Source: Magicicada septendecula (taxonomy: Eukaryota > Arthropoda > Insecta > Hemiptera > Cicadidae). From it: DNA of 64,000 bases. How positions within the stretch are numbered: the first letter of the stretch is position 1; each line of letters begins with the position of its first letter. The position numbers and the translations under genes are program-made. This document shows positions 45,165 to 57,240 of this stretch, piece by piece. Under the pieces are notes generated by a model that did not search any database, was not told where the DNA came from, and saw only the letters and a list, made by a program, of their open reading frames with translations. The DNA lies in contig CM068370.1 in the NCBI GenBank assembly GCA_034769895.1, positions 43,264,844-43,328,843 on the forward strand, in the 5' to 3' direction.

Positions 45165-47068
45165 GTTACGATGGAAGCAGTCCGGATAGAGGATTACGAT
45201 GGAAGCAGTCCGGATAGAGGATTACGATGGAAGCAGTCCGGATAGAGGATTACGATGGAAGCAGTCCGGATAGAGGATTACGATGGAAGCAGTCCGGATA
45301 GAGGATTACGATGGAAGCAGTCCGGATAGAGGATTACGATGGAAGCAGTCCGGATAGAGGATTACGATGGAAGCAGTCCGGAAAGAGGATTACGATGGAA
45401 GCAGTCCGGATAGAGGATTACGATGGAAGCAGTCCGGATAGAGGATTACGATGGAAGCAGTCCGGATAGAGGATTACGATGGAAGCAGTCCGGATAGAGG
45501 GTTACGATGGAAGCAGTCCGGATAGAGGATTACGATGGAAGCAGTCCGGATAGAGGATTACGATGGAAGCAGTCCGGATAGAGGATTACGATGGAAGCAG
45601 TCCGGATAGAGGATTACGATGGAAGCAGTCCGGATAGAGGATAACGATGGAAGCAGTCCGGATAGAGGATTACGTTGGAAGCAGTCCGGATAGAGGATTA
45701 CGTTGGAAGCAGTCCGGATAGAGGATTACGAAGGAAGCAGTCCGGATAGAGGTTTACGTTGGAAGCAGTCCGGATAGAGGATTACGGTGGAAGCAGTCCG
45801 GATAGAGGATAACGATGGAAGCAGTCCGGATAGAGGATTACGATGGAAGCCGTCCGGATAGAGGATTACGATGGAAGCAGTCCGGATAGAGGATTACGAT
45901 GGAAGCAGTCCGGATAGAGGATTACGTTTGAAGCAGTCCGGATAGAGGATTACGTTGGAAGCAGTCCGGATAGAGGATTACGATGGAAGCAGTCCGGATA
46001 GAGGATTACGATGGAAGCAGTCCGGATAGAGGATTACGATGGAAGCAGTCCGGATAGAGGATTACGATGGAAGCAGTCCGGATAGAGGATTACGATGGAA
46101 GCAGTCCGGATAGAGGATTACGAAGGAAGCAGTCCGGATAGAGGATTACGATGGAAGCAGTCCGGATAGAGGATTACGATGGAAGCAGTCCGGATAGAGG
46201 ATTACGATGGAAGCAGTCCGGATAGAGGATTACGATGGAAGCAGTCCGGATAGAGGATTACGATGGAAGCAGTCCGGATAGAGGATTACGATGGAAGCAG
46301 TCCGGATAGAGGATTACGATGGAAGCAGTCCGGATAGAGGATTACGATGGAAGCCGTCCGGATAGAGGATTACGATGGAAGCAGTCCGGATAGAGGATTA
46401 CGATGGAAGCAGTCCGGATAGAGGATTACGATGGAAGCAGTCCGGATAGAGGATTACGATGGAAGCCGTCCGGATAGAGGATTACGATGGAAGCAGTCCG
46501 GATAGAGGATTACGATGGAAGCAGTCCGGATAGAGGATTACGATGGAAGCAGTCCGGATAGAGGATTACGATGGAAGCAGTCCGGATAGAGGATTACGAT
46601 GGAAGCAGTCCGGATAGAGGATTACGATGGAAGCAGTCCGGATAGAGGATTACGATGGAAGCAGTCCGGATAGAGGATTACGATGGAAGCAGTCCGGATA
46701 GAGGATTACGATGGAAGCAGTCCGGATAGAGGATTACGATGGAAGCAGTCCGGATAGAGGATTACGATGGAAGCAGTCCGGATAGAGGATTACGATGGAA
46801 GCAGTCCGGATAGAGGATTACGATGGAAGCAGTCCGGATAGAGGATTACGATGGAAGCAGTCCGGATAGAGGATTACGATGGAAGCAGTCCGGATAGAGG
46901 ATTACGATGGAAGCAGTCCGGATAGAGGATTACGATGGAAGCAGTCCGGATAGAGGATTACGATGGAAGCAGTCCGGATAGAGGATTACGATGGAAGCAG
47001 TCCGGATAGAGGATTACGATGGAAGCAGTCCGGATAGAGGATTACGATGGAAGCAGTCCGGATAGAGG
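45165..47068. repeat. 28-bp satellite array, 68 units, no indels
   Basis: The unit attacgatggaagcagtccg plus gatagagg repeats 68 times in exact register: first unit at 45165, last at 47041, a distance of 67 x 28. Only scattered substitutions occur (gaaagagg, gttacg, ataacg, tacgttgg, gaaggaagc, gccgtccgg). They concentrate between about 45380 and 46480; after about 46500 some twenty units are identical, a sign of recent amplification. Stops in all frames rule out coding. The unit is unrelated to the 88-bp array. Confidence 0.98.
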
Positions 47069-47104
47069 ATTTACTCGTAGAGAAAACTGGTGAAAACATG
47101 GTCA

Positions 47105-48015
47105 AGAAAGACCAAAACCATGGCCTATAAAGGTAAACATCCAGTGAGGACTAAGATAGTTACAATGAATAGCGCTTTAGAAGAAGTGAGCCGCTTCAAA
47201 TGTCTTGGGTGTGCAGTAAGCTATGAATCTCAATACGATAAAAGAGAGAAGATAAATTAATTTAGGAATATTTGTGGTACAATTCATAGAAATCTTATGA
47301 ATAAAACAAGACACAGTACAAGCATTACATTTTATAAGACAATTGCAATACCCGCATTCATTTATGCGAGTAAGGCGCTGGTCATGACAAAAAAAGAAAG
47401 CGGCAAGATTCAGAGTGTTGAAATGCAGTTTCTTCGAAATACTTTAAATTATACATTGCAAGATAGAATAAGGAATGAAGATATCAGAGCAGAACTCGAA
47501 ATAAAGGATATAAATAAAATTATTTCAATTTACAGAAATCTGTTTGAAAGTTAGTTACCAGTTCTTCCCAATGTCCCTCCGTCCCTCTGGGATGACCACA
47601 GAGCTTTATTTCGTGTATACCTTAGCCATTGACAGATTCTTTTTACGTTAACAGACATGTCTCTACAAATACGAATTTCGAGTGAAAGTAAGCAGTAAAA
47701 AAGTGATACCTGATTTCCAAAATTTTGTTGTTGCTTTTATGAAAGATGGTAGAGGTGTTATCTCAATCTCGTCTTAATTGTGGTATTTCAATAAAATTTA
47801 ATTGCGATCCTTGGCTTTTGTTCGTTTACAAAAAATGAAATCATTTCAATTTACAGAAAACAATGGTGGGACCATCTGGAAAAGATGACAGAGGATCGAC
47901 TGGCAAAAGCGGCACTGAACTATAAAGCCATTGGTAGAAGAGATGTGGGTCGTCCGACGATGGGGTGGGTGCCGGAACAGGTTTATATAACCTAATCCTT
48001 GACGAGAAGGACAAG
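47105..48015 (+). pseudogene. LINE reverse transcriptase C-terminus, (GAAGAA)-tailed family, copy 2, interrupted
   Basis: Encodes KTMAYKGKHPVRTKIVTMNS, LEEVSRFKCLGCAVSYESQY, RNICGTIHRNLMNKTRHSTS, FYKTIAIPAFIYASKALVMT, MQFLRNTLNYTLQDRIRN, ELEIKDINKIISIYR. After the 304-bp insert at 47539-47842 it resumes with IYRKQWWDHLEKMTEDRLAK, LNYKAIGRRDVGRPTMGW and VPEQVY. One stop near 47258 is visible. The tail is gacgagaaggacaagaagaa. It is the sister of 37995-38600. It begins just 37 bp after the satellite. Confidence 0.85.
47539..47842 (+). pseudogene. Retrocopied transcript 3' end (processed pseudogene candidate)
   Basis: A 304-bp insert splitting a LINE, flanked by a perfect 17-bp target duplication, atttcaatttacagaaa (47522-47538 and 47843-47859). 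One frame near its 5' part stays open over 40 codons after a single stop: CLYKYEFRVKVSSKKVIPDF then QNFVVAFMKDGRGVISISS and TAA. It is followed by caataaa about 20 bp later and an A-rich end (acaaaaaatg). This looks like the C-terminus and 3' UTR of an mRNA inserted by LINE machinery. I do not recognise the protein. It may also be an unknown short element. Confidence 0.6.
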
Positions 48016-48675
48016 AAGAAAACTGGTGCGGTGAGCAATTTTTAAGCGTAAAAGGTTAAAAGCATGTAACTACAAGCAGTGACGGGTGATGTTATGGTTG
48101 CAGCGTTGCACAACCATCAATATAGAATAACCAAACTACAAAATAATACACGAGAACATTAAGCAGCTAAAAGTATCATAAATTTCAACGGAGAGCGTAT
48201 TAGATCCTACGCGGTAATGTTCGCGTATTTGAATCCTACAATTCAAATGTGGCGCGCAGGCTGGTGGTTGTAGGCCGCTTGCAACTTCAACAGTATATGG
48301 CAGAGCTTACTACACAAACATATGGGAGGACGTGCGCTACTCTTCACAACTGCTCTATGTTCCCAATGTTAGCTAGGCGGTTGCAATGTTTCTGCAACGC
48401 TCCACTAGTAGCACTATAGCGCAACGTTTTGTCATGAAATCAGCACAGTCTTCTTGATTTGTAAGTTATGTCAGTTTTAGTCTTTACGTTGGTAAACGTT
48501 ATCCGTTTCAGGTTATAAAATTATAGTAATAATTATGTATAACTGTGATTATGAAAGTTTTATGTCTTTTTACGGATCTCCCATCCACTCAACCAACTAC
48601 TGCAACCACCAAAATTTGGAACCACCAGTCGCCACTTACTACAGAGTGAAATGAAAGCGTACATACGGCTCGTAA
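48016..48675. other. No gene seen
   Basis: Contains two related inverted words, ggttgcagcgttgcacaacc (about 48106) and gcggttgcaatgtttctgca (about 48379), which may be the ends of a small MITE. I could not fix boundaries. Confidence 0.35.
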
Positions 48676-49361
48676 GTCATCATCATCATCATCCTCAAGG
48701 TTTAAACCAAGAATGGTTTGTTCCGGTCTCAAATAGGCAAAGATTACAGCTGGTGACTCCAGCGCTTCCTCTGATGTCCCACACACCCCGTCCTCTCGGC
48801 TTATAGTTCCATAGTTGTTTGGAGATACGGCAGTCATCCATTCGGCAAAGATGTTCCCACCAATTCAGCCGATACTGGGCGATCCTGCCGAGTATACTCA
48901 TAATATTCAGTACACCCGTAGAGAGTATACCCTGCCACGTGCCTGAGAAATCTCATTTCAGCCGCTTGGATGCGACTGTCCTGGCCTTTCGTTAAAGTGC
49001 AATTGTCAGACCCATAAAGAAGTGTGGGAAGAAGCCATTACCTTTTAGAATTTTAGGAGTATTCCTTTACTTGCTGACTTAGCCTAAGGGTTCACCTGAT
49101 GGTCCCGCACATAAGGTTGAAATTATGCAACTTACTCACCACGTCGTTGCTTGCATTATGAGACACACTGTAGCCCAGGTATTCAAAACTGCTAACTTGT
49201 TCCAGGACAGTACCAGCTATAACAATTTTTGCCCGTACGGGATCAGTTCCACAAAAAGCCATTACCTTTGTTTTAATTGTGGATATCGGCAATCCACAGC
49301 CTTTGCAGATTCCATTTAACAATTGTGTCCCCATCGGCAATCTGTTTTCAGAGTCCGACAG
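48676..49361 (-). mobile_element. LINE 3' end, (ATG)n-tailed family, copy 3 (longest)
   Basis: Minus-strand frame 49092-49370 encodes SENRLPMGTQLLNGICKGCG, LPISTIKTKVMAFCGTDPVR, IVIAGTVLEQVSSFEYLGYS, DVVSKLHNFNLMCGTIR. The downstream frames give the HLCRMDDCRISKQLWNYKPR tail and the catcatcatcatcatc tail at 48678-48692. acggctcgtaa (48665-48675) and acggctcataa (49362-49372) flank it, an 11-bp target duplication with one mismatch. It starts inside the RT domain, so it is a truncated insertion. Confidence 0.88.
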
Positions 49362-49920
49362 ACGGCTCATAAATACAAGTCAAACTGTGTGTTATGCAGA
49401 GCTATACAGTACGTGTAGGTGACTGCGTACAGGGACACATACCGTACAGTTCTCTGCTACACTCTTTGATCTGTTTTGTCTCGCTCCGCCGACCAAGCGG
49501 ATTCGAATTCTCCCATCGGCATCGTGTCATTACGTACACAGTGTTTGGTTGCGGTTTAATCAGCTCAGACCCAATATTGTGGGTTGCGAGTGTATTTGAA
49601 ACACGCTGTTGCCGACATTAATCAATGTATTTTGAAACCAATAAATGACTTCAGGGAAACAGAATACCGAATAATACCGAATACACAATCAGCAACGCAC
49701 ACATAATGGCCGTGTAGGGGAACCGAACTAATGCTGAACGCACCTCGCCAACGCCAACGTTTTAATGTTGCGTTGGCATATTTACACTGCGTCAGTAGGG
49801 TACAGAATTTGTTTAGTCAGTCAGTTCTTCGAATAGTTTACAGCGATTTTAGGGTCGTAGTACAATTTAGATTATTTATTTATACGGGGCTACTGTAATT
49901 TATCACCTTCATGATTATTA
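49362..49920. other. No gene seen; small hairpin
   Basis: Includes an imperfect hairpin at 49747-49777 (gccaacgccaacgtt, ttaa, tgttgcgttggc). Slightly GC-richer than average, without a recognised frame. Confidence 0.4.
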
Positions 49921-50420
49921 TTATTATGGCGGTCTCACGGATCGTCGTATGGTACAGTGGAAACAAATACAGACACCAATGAAGTCGTTAATTACCAGCT
50001 TTACTTAGTCACAAAGAACAATTTTAAATCAACAAGGTACTGACATATAATAATTCAAGTTTAAATTGTCCACACGCAATAGTTATGTCAGCTATTAGAG
50101 TTCCGCAGTAATTCTAATTATAACACAATAATCACTTTCCACTAATCCGCAACGATCACTTGATCCGCACTCTACAATATCCCCAGGTGTAACTAACTTC
50201 TAAGCCGGACCCTTACATATAGCCCGTGGAAGTTCCAGAATAATTTTCCATTCTTTTCGCGGCGTGCCGGGATAATCTGCGTAGATACAAGAGCTTGAAC
50301 AGTCGAGAGCCTAAGCTAGTGCACGGCCTTGACCGAATCGCTGGCCGAGAAACGTGTTGACTGATGTTCTCGACTTTTCGAGACCGTTACGTAATTGTCG
50401 AACCACTATTATTACCTCTC
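49921..50420 (-). mobile_element. Gypsy-type solo LTR
   Basis: Minus-strand copy: ggcggtctcacggatcgtcg at the 3' end, gtaactaacttctaagccgg, accttgaacagtc-type blocks and gagaccgttacgtaattgtc near the 5' end. Aligns by eye with 18746-19996. Terminal TGT is degraded (ttatggcg). Confidence 0.75.
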
Positions 50421-51549
50421 ATTATAGTGTTTACCGTGTAGTACTCGGTACAATTTGTTTCTCCCGTGTAATAAGTACCAACGGCTTCTGTTAACGTAAG
50501 ATAGAGTAGAGTTTGTGACAATCATTTGTCCCTGGAATATGGAAGTATCTTTAATGGCGTATAGTCGTCTTAAAATGGCAACGAAAAGGCCTAGTATTGC
50601 AGATACTAAGGATATTCTATGCGAGACGATATGGCACACTACCTATTTTTTACCAATTTTTTTCAGCCAGTCGGATCACCGAGGGAAGAGACAAACGTTT
50701 TGTGAGAGGAAAAGCAAAATGAGAATTGGTACTTGGACGTTGCGCACATTATTGGAAGATGGATTGAAGCGTGAGGAATAAAAATAAATTTAGAAAAACG
50801 ATGTGAGACAAGAAAGGAATAGAGTTTGAGAAGTGACGGCTTGTTAAAAACTCTTGTTTCAGATGGCCCGGCCAACAGTACCTTGTGAGATCCTCTTGTA
50901 TGTTACAGTGAAATGCAAAACGACGTTGAATGCGGAGAAAATGTTCTTCGGGATGGCGAATATGGTGCATGTGGCTACCAAGTTCTTAGTTCAGGATATA
51001 AAGTAATGCAAAGTGTGAAAGTTACTAAGAATTTAAGATAGTTTTTTTTTTGTATTTCTCCGATTCTTTTTTATATGTACGTGAAAGATACAACACACAA
51101 ATAGATATTATTTTCCTACAGTTAGTTTGTACGATAATTATCAGGCTGTTCCATTGTATCATTATTATAAACAACGAAGTTATGTACAGTATTAGCATGA
51201 GAGGCGGTAATGTTAACAAACAAATTATGTATGTCTTTCACTCACTTAATGAAGTTATCTTACTTACGTCATTTACATTTATTAATGAATAGGACATATA
51301 AAATTATTTTCACTGAGATCCTTGGGGAAACGTTCAACCATTTATAGCATTTAAAACAATACTGCAAAATTTTAAGCTAATATTTACGCGTAAAACCTTT
51401 TTTAATCTTTTTATAATCACATTAATGTTGTGGAGAAAATTTGTAGTGTTTTTTTGAGATGGGAAGCCATAAATAATCTAAAATTGCAGTTTAAACTTTC
51501 TGATTGTATATATCGTACATACACCTATCATTAACATACTGTAGTGAAA
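50421..51549 (+). other. Mostly unassigned; start of a LINE endonuclease at about 50700-50780
   Basis: Within frame 50515-50781 the codons from ATG 50719 read MRIGTWTLRTLLEDGLKREE. This matches the MRIGTWNVRTL opening of LINE APE-type endonuclease domains, then stops. A short 5' fragment of a LINE ORF2 is likely. The rest of the interval is AT-rich with nothing recognised. Confidence 0.55.
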
Positions 51550-52336
51550 ATATCGGTACATACGTGACTTCCACGTTCTAAGATTTATATTTAAAATAAT
51601 TTTCGAAATTAAATATTTCCATAGAAACTATTTCTTTCTATTTCTTTCTTCAGCCTTAACCATAGTACTGTGGTCACTAACGTATACCACCTCACGTTAG
51701 CGCACTTGATTTTCACTGATGATGACAGTCGATGGCACTGCCGAAATGTCTGATTTTGCAGAAAACATTGGACTTCGGCCAAACAGCCCGTGAAGGAAGT
51801 TTAACAACAAACTACTTCTTTGTTGCCGATAACGTAGTACACATATAAAAATTATCCCCTCTTTTAATTTATCATTTCAACTATCAATTTCATTTATAGA
51901 AAATTACCTCCTTTCTATTCAACTACTCTTTTTATTTATAGATGTTTCATCTACCTTTCTACAGTGGATTATTATGACCTTCTTTTCAGGATACTTTATT
52001 TATCGAAATTAAGTACTTTACTCCTGTTAAAACATAAAACGTTGCTGGTACGCTACCCCTTCCCCTCAACCGATCTTCGCCAAAATCAAGAAGCCTTGAG
52101 TCCTCTACAACTCAGCCACATGTGCAAAATCTTATTTCAGTCTGTTTGAATTTACGGCAGTTGTCGTTCGCCATAAAAAAAAATTCTGCAGATAGACACA
52201 CAGATAGACAGACAAACACTTTTCGGAAAATGACTTTTCTTCATGATTTGAGGGTAGTACAATCAGAATCACCACTTATCTCGAACACGATTTTTTCGCC
52301 ATCACCATACTTCCATTCCTTATGGAACATGGAAGT
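51550..52336 (+). mobile_element. ACTTCC repeat copy
   Basis: Starts atatcggtacatacgtg with acttccacgttc and ends ggaacatggaagt. Module 1 has accatagtactgtggt and a ribozyme-like motif at 51713-51756 (CTGATGA, T, GACAGTC...GACTGCC-like hairpin, GAAA, TGTC). gtgaaa occurs just before and just after the element, a possible target duplication. Confidence 0.75.
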
Positions 52337-52451
52337 GAAATTAATTATATTTCTACACGATACCAACAGCAAGACATCAGATGTGACGAATAAACGAACG
52401 ATGTGTTTGTAACTCGACGGTTTGGCATTTATCTGTTTTTTCCGAGTATCC

Positions 52452-52452
<1 letters not shown>

Positions 52453-52545
<93 letters not shown>
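52453..52545. repeat. (TC)n microsatellite
   Basis: Uninterrupted CT run of about 93 bp. Confidence 0.98.
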
Positions 52546-52547
<2 letters not shown>

Positions 52548-53159
52548 ATTTTTAGGGGTGATTTCTCACTATAACGTTTTCACACTATAACGTTTGAATG
52601 CACCAACAGATTAAGTCTAACATGGTCACTGTTTCACAACACAGACACCATTTGTTTTTGAGACGGGGAGGCAAAAATACAAAAATGTAAAAGTAGAAAA
52701 TTTGTAAAATTGGAAAAATTCGTTTGAAGTATCAAATTTTAAGCAATATTACAATGTTCGTTTTTTAAAATTACGAAAATGAACGTAAAAAAGGTTTACA
52801 GTGTTTAAACACAGTTTGAGTGCGTGTTTACATGAACGTATAAGCGCTTAACATATAACACATTAATCATATACCCGACAATTTAATTTAAAATTGTTTG
52901 ATTTTAAATTTGTATTTCCTTTTATTTCTCAATTGTTACATTAGAGAGAACTAACTTAAAACAAAAGCGACGAAAAAGCAAGTGGGCCAGTATTTTATAT
53001 TTAAAGAAAATGTTTATTAAGTACTCTGGTAATATTTGTATGCGCACATTCATTTTTATTCACTGGAATTAAGTATATAGTTATTATAACGCAAACGTAT
53101 GTTTAAATGTTGCTGCTGACTAAACGAAAATCACTTTAAGCGTACAAGTTTAATCCAAT
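52546..53159. other. No gene seen
   Basis: AT-rich. No recognisable element. Confidence 0.35.
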
Positions 53160-53174
53160 TGTAGCTTATAAAAA

Positions 53175-53449
53175 CAACTCATACAAATTAACAGATTGCG
53201 TTGGGCTGGTCATGTGCGGAGGATAGAATCCTAAAAAGAGTGATGAATTATTTGCCGATGGGAAGGAGAAGGAAGGGAAGACCGCGTACAAGATGGCTGG
53301 ACCAGGTTAGTAAGGAGGCAGTGAGGCTGGGTGCAGCAAACTGGTGGACATTGGCCGGGAGTAGAGACCAGTGGGGAAGATTTCTTTTGGAGGCCAGGGC
53401 CCGGACTGGGCTGTAGCGCCGAGGATGTATGTATGTATGTATGTATGTA
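53175..53449 (+). mobile_element. Young 5'-truncated LINE, (TATG)n-tailed, with perfect 15-bp target duplication
   Basis: The 275-bp insert encodes LRWAGHVRRIES, then, in the next frame, RVMNYLPMGRRRKGRPRTRW, LDQVSKEAVRLGAANWWTLA, GSRDQWGRFLLEARARTGL and a stop: the post-RT WAGHV.R and GRPRTRW signature. It is followed by gccgaggatgtatgtatgta. tgtagcttataaaaa flanks it at 53160-53174 and 53450-53464 without mismatch, so it is recent. One frameshift lies near 53224. It is a different family from the other LINEs here. Confidence 0.93.
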
Positions 53450-53464
53450 TGTAGCTTATAAAAA

Positions 53465-54896
53465 TGCATCGTACTTTGTAATTAGTCAGTAAATATCAAA
53501 ACGACAACTTTTACATTAAAAATGTTTTGTACGCCTGTATTTGCTTTGGTGTTCTGAATAGTGCTGTTTTTATCAGGTTATTGCATTATTATTACTTTTA
53601 GTAATACGGTTAGTGAAAATAACGCTCTTTTGGAGTGTCAAGTTTCAGATTTATTTGCGAGCTGTGAGATGACCGTTGAGGTACCGGTGTTCGGCATACC
53701 GCTGTGATAACACTCATGCAACAAACTTTCTATTGAACTATTCCACAGCAAATACAAGTACGACAAAGCGTATTAACCTAGCCGTTTCCATGGTTACGAG
53801 GCGCTGTAACTAAGTATCTGATTACCTATTACCGGGAAAGTACATTTTCATAAGAACAGCATGCACAGCGGCATGTATTGATATGAATTTACGCTACAAT
53901 GGAAAAATCTTCTAGAGAGAGAGAGAGAGAGAGTGTGTGTGTGTGTGTTGCAATGGACATTCTAATTGCATATGCAATGTAGAAAAGAGTAAACCATATG
54001 ATAGCATATGAAGATGCTGCATGAATAACTAGAGATTACAGGTTTCAACATTGTAAATTACCTTGTGAGGAGCATTGTAAAAAATGTTAGTTTTAAGTAT
54101 TTTTAGACTTATAAACAATAGGTGCAGTACAACGGCGCGTAAGGATACTTAGCTGCGTGTGCACAAGGGTATGTTTAATTATTTTGCGAGATATTCATAA
54201 AAAAAACACGTTAACACCAAAATTAAACATTACGAAAATAATAGTTTCAAAAGATGCGCACTGGAAATGATTCAAATAAGGGTCACTCCCTCACTCCATT
54301 AATTTTCGCACAGATACACAAAATCTTTCCTTCACCTAGTACGCTCAACTTATAAAGACCGTTAAGGTATGATTTCGAGGAAACGTTATAGTCAGTTTGT
54401 CCCCTACAGAATGCTTCATATGTGTTGGTCATCTTTGTCGGCCTAGTACGTTGTCAGATATTAATAAATTGGTGTTACTTCCCCTTGCAGTTTTAAATCA
54501 CTCCCTAACTGCCTTCTAAACATGTGTTACTTTCATTTCCTTAAAGTCAAATAATATACAAGTGTCATCTGTTTCTGTATATTAATATGACGGTTGGTCT
54601 GCGGAAACTTACAGTTGCGTGTTTGGTGTCAGCAACAATTGTAAGTACCTCACTCATCATATTATTTAGTATTAGGTAGGTAAACATATAGTGATTCATG
54701 AAGACACATATTCGATTAGTTTTAAACTCAGTACAGTGGTCATCTGCGTTTTGCATAATTTACACCTATGTGACAAAAAGAAGAGACTATATTTGTGTGT
54801 ATACTTAAGTACTGACGCTCGGTGCGTTGTTGTGTGTGTGCAGGTGCGCGGGCGTGTTTCTGTGCCTGTACTTAGTTACATGTGTATGTGTGTGTC

Positions 54897-54899
<3 letters not shown>
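53465..54899. other. No gene seen
   Basis: AT-rich. A (GA)n/(GT)n compound microsatellite sits at 53915-53948. Confidence 0.4.
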
Positions 54900-54936
<37 letters not shown>

Positions 54937-54990
54937 CGTGCGTCGGCGTTAGATTGAGGTGTATATATCTGTTTAAGATTGCGAGTGAGA

Positions 54991-55043
<53 letters not shown>

Positions 55044-55449
55044 AAAGTGTAATGAGAGATGGTGGGAGTGTTATAGAAAGAGACAAAGAGAGGAAGAGAG
55101 AGAGAGAGAGAGTGACAGAGACAGATAGAGAGGGAGAAAGATTGAGACGGTATGAGTGAGAGAGATTATGACTATCGACATATACATATACGTACATGAG
55201 ACTATGGTACTCTGTATAGACTAAGTTCTAGATAAATAACATTGTACAATAATATAAACATTAAGTAATAAACATTTTCACATAATAGATCGGTTTTCTA
55301 TAATGTTGTGTGTGTAATATTTTGTAACTCTTTAATGTAAGTTGCTAAATCTATACTGTTACCTGGTACATAATTATCTAATTTATGTGAGTAGGATAGT
55401 AAAAATAGAGAGGGGGAGAATGTTAGAGTGCCATTGTAGACAGAGACAA

Positions 55450-55510
<61 letters not shown>

Positions 55511-56345
55511 GTGATCGTTGACATATACATAATTTTACAATATTCTATAGTACTTTGTATATACTAAGTAGTTCTCGGTAAATAATAATTTATAACAATA
55601 TGATATAATCCATAATATATAAGTATATTATGTATAATATATAAGTATAATACATAAGTATTATCCATTTTCACTTCAAAGATAGGTTTATCACAAAAAT
55701 TGTGTTTGTAATGTTACGTAAATTCTCTTATGCAAGTTCGTAAAGTTCTACAGTTATTGTGTAATTTAGAATTCTCTAAATTACTGGCGGAGTTTTTAGT
55801 ACCAGTAGGTACTGAAACATGATTAAAATAACTTTTAATAATTACATAATTGAACATCCCTATAATCTCTATTTAACTATAATATGTTTTACTATGCTTT
55901 ATGTTGACAGGTATAATATGTATAAACGTTTTCTGTACCAATTCTAATATTTAATTGTTGATTAATGCTTTTATAGTTAATTACAAATACCATTACATTA
56001 TGAGTAATTAAATTGTAATATTGTATAAATTAAGTTTTGTGATATTATAATTTTATTGTTGTATTTAAAGAAAACATTTTATGGTGTAAAACAAACTATC
56101 TCAACTCCTGCACATATACAAGGATACATACATACGCACGCACAAGCGCACGCGCACATGCACACACTCACATACACAAAAACGTTCACTCAAATAATTG
56201 CTCTGTTGTGTTTGACATTTCTTTTGTATTCACACACAGGTCCTGATGATGACAATATACATTGTCGAAACGTCGACACAAGTAAGTTAAAATTTGTGTT
56301 AAATTTTTTAACCGATCCTTACAAACTCTTCACCGGAAAGAAGTA
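54900..56345 (+). repeat. Gamma repeat copy 2 with GT/GA arrays and ribozyme-like end
   Basis: Same element as 21300-22445 in the opposite orientation. (GT)n at 54901-54931, (GA)n at about 54993-55038 and 55453-55507. A block with catatacata, actatggtactctgtata and actaagt occurs twice (about 55185-55250 and 55515-55580), an internal tandem duplication of about 330 bp. The 3' end has the ribozyme-like motif and an accgatccttacaaactctt edge. Confidence 0.65.
56237..56280 (+). ncRNA. Hammerhead-like motif, gamma family (best copy)
   Basis: GTC, CTGATGA, extra T, GACAAT-ATAC-ATTGTC hairpin (6 perfect pairs), GAAA, CGTC, GACAC. The core is exactly CTGATGA and GAAA, the site reads GTC, and GTC/GAC pairs as helix I. 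Confidence 0.55.
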
Positions 56346-57240
56346 AATTTAAATAACTTTTGAGAAATGGGAAATTTTGAGGTGGGACGTGTATTAGAAT
56401 ATCATAATAAAAAGACGTACCTAATGACAGTAGTTATTTTAAAAGTCAATAATGTAGGCGCATGCGTTTTTAAGTAAAAAGTTTGATAATCCATAAAACT
56501 GGTCGTAAAATATTTCAGATTTGTTGAACAAGAATTATTCTGTTCTGAAGCCTTCTTGGATAAGAATATTTATTATCTATACGAAAATCATAGGAGGGGA
56601 TTATCGAAGAACCAATCAGATTACGAAAAAGTTAGTTGAGGAAAATGACTTTGAACAGTTTTCCTTTTGAATCGATAATGATTAAACGTGGTTCAGGCGA
56701 TTGCTGTGTCAGCTGCGACGAATGCAAATTAGAAATTCCTGTTGTTGCTGCCAACGTTATTTAAATTAAGTGCTATCCGCTAATGTTCAAGATATTCCGA
56801 TTATGCTATATAGACACTTCAAGCTGACTGGAGGAGTAAGCTGAATACGTCAGAAGCAATAAGAGTATCGATTCGCGGCGAAAGTATATGTACCCGTGCC
56901 CGTGAGAAATAACTGTCGCCCGAAAGCGACCTTGAAGCCGGACAGAGTATATCAAAGCACGTAGGTGATTATCCTGATACGGTCAACTCGTCGTCTGAAG
57001 GATCTGCAATCAACATTATTGTTATTGGGTCCTTCAGTCTTTCGGCTGGTTTGTACCCTCCCCGCATATCCCCGTGGTGCGAGTGTTACGGAGTCTCTAT
57101 CAGGTATATGGGACCTACAGATTAACCCCGGATCCAAACGATATATTTGGGGAGGGTTTATACTAAGCAGGATAGCTCTCGCTGGTTTGCCATCGCCTTG
57201 CAAGGGGGAACAGTGTCGTATCTAAACCAGATGGCCCCGG
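56346..57240. other. Unassigned; GC-richer block at 56850-57240
   Basis: The second half is clearly richer in GC than its neighbours. Open frames exist on both strands (56965-57225 plus, 56952-57203 minus) and the plus frame reads LVCTLPAYPRGASVTESLSG and IWDLQINPGSKRYIWGG. I do not recognise a domain. It may be part of a LINE 5' region or a SINE. Confidence 0.3.

Noticed and set aside
45165-47068. CRISPR-like regular array
   Set aside because: No unique spacers; a head-to-tail 28-bp satellite in animal DNA.
57020-57140. tRNA-derived SINE promoter
   Set aside because: No convincing box A and box B pair could be read.
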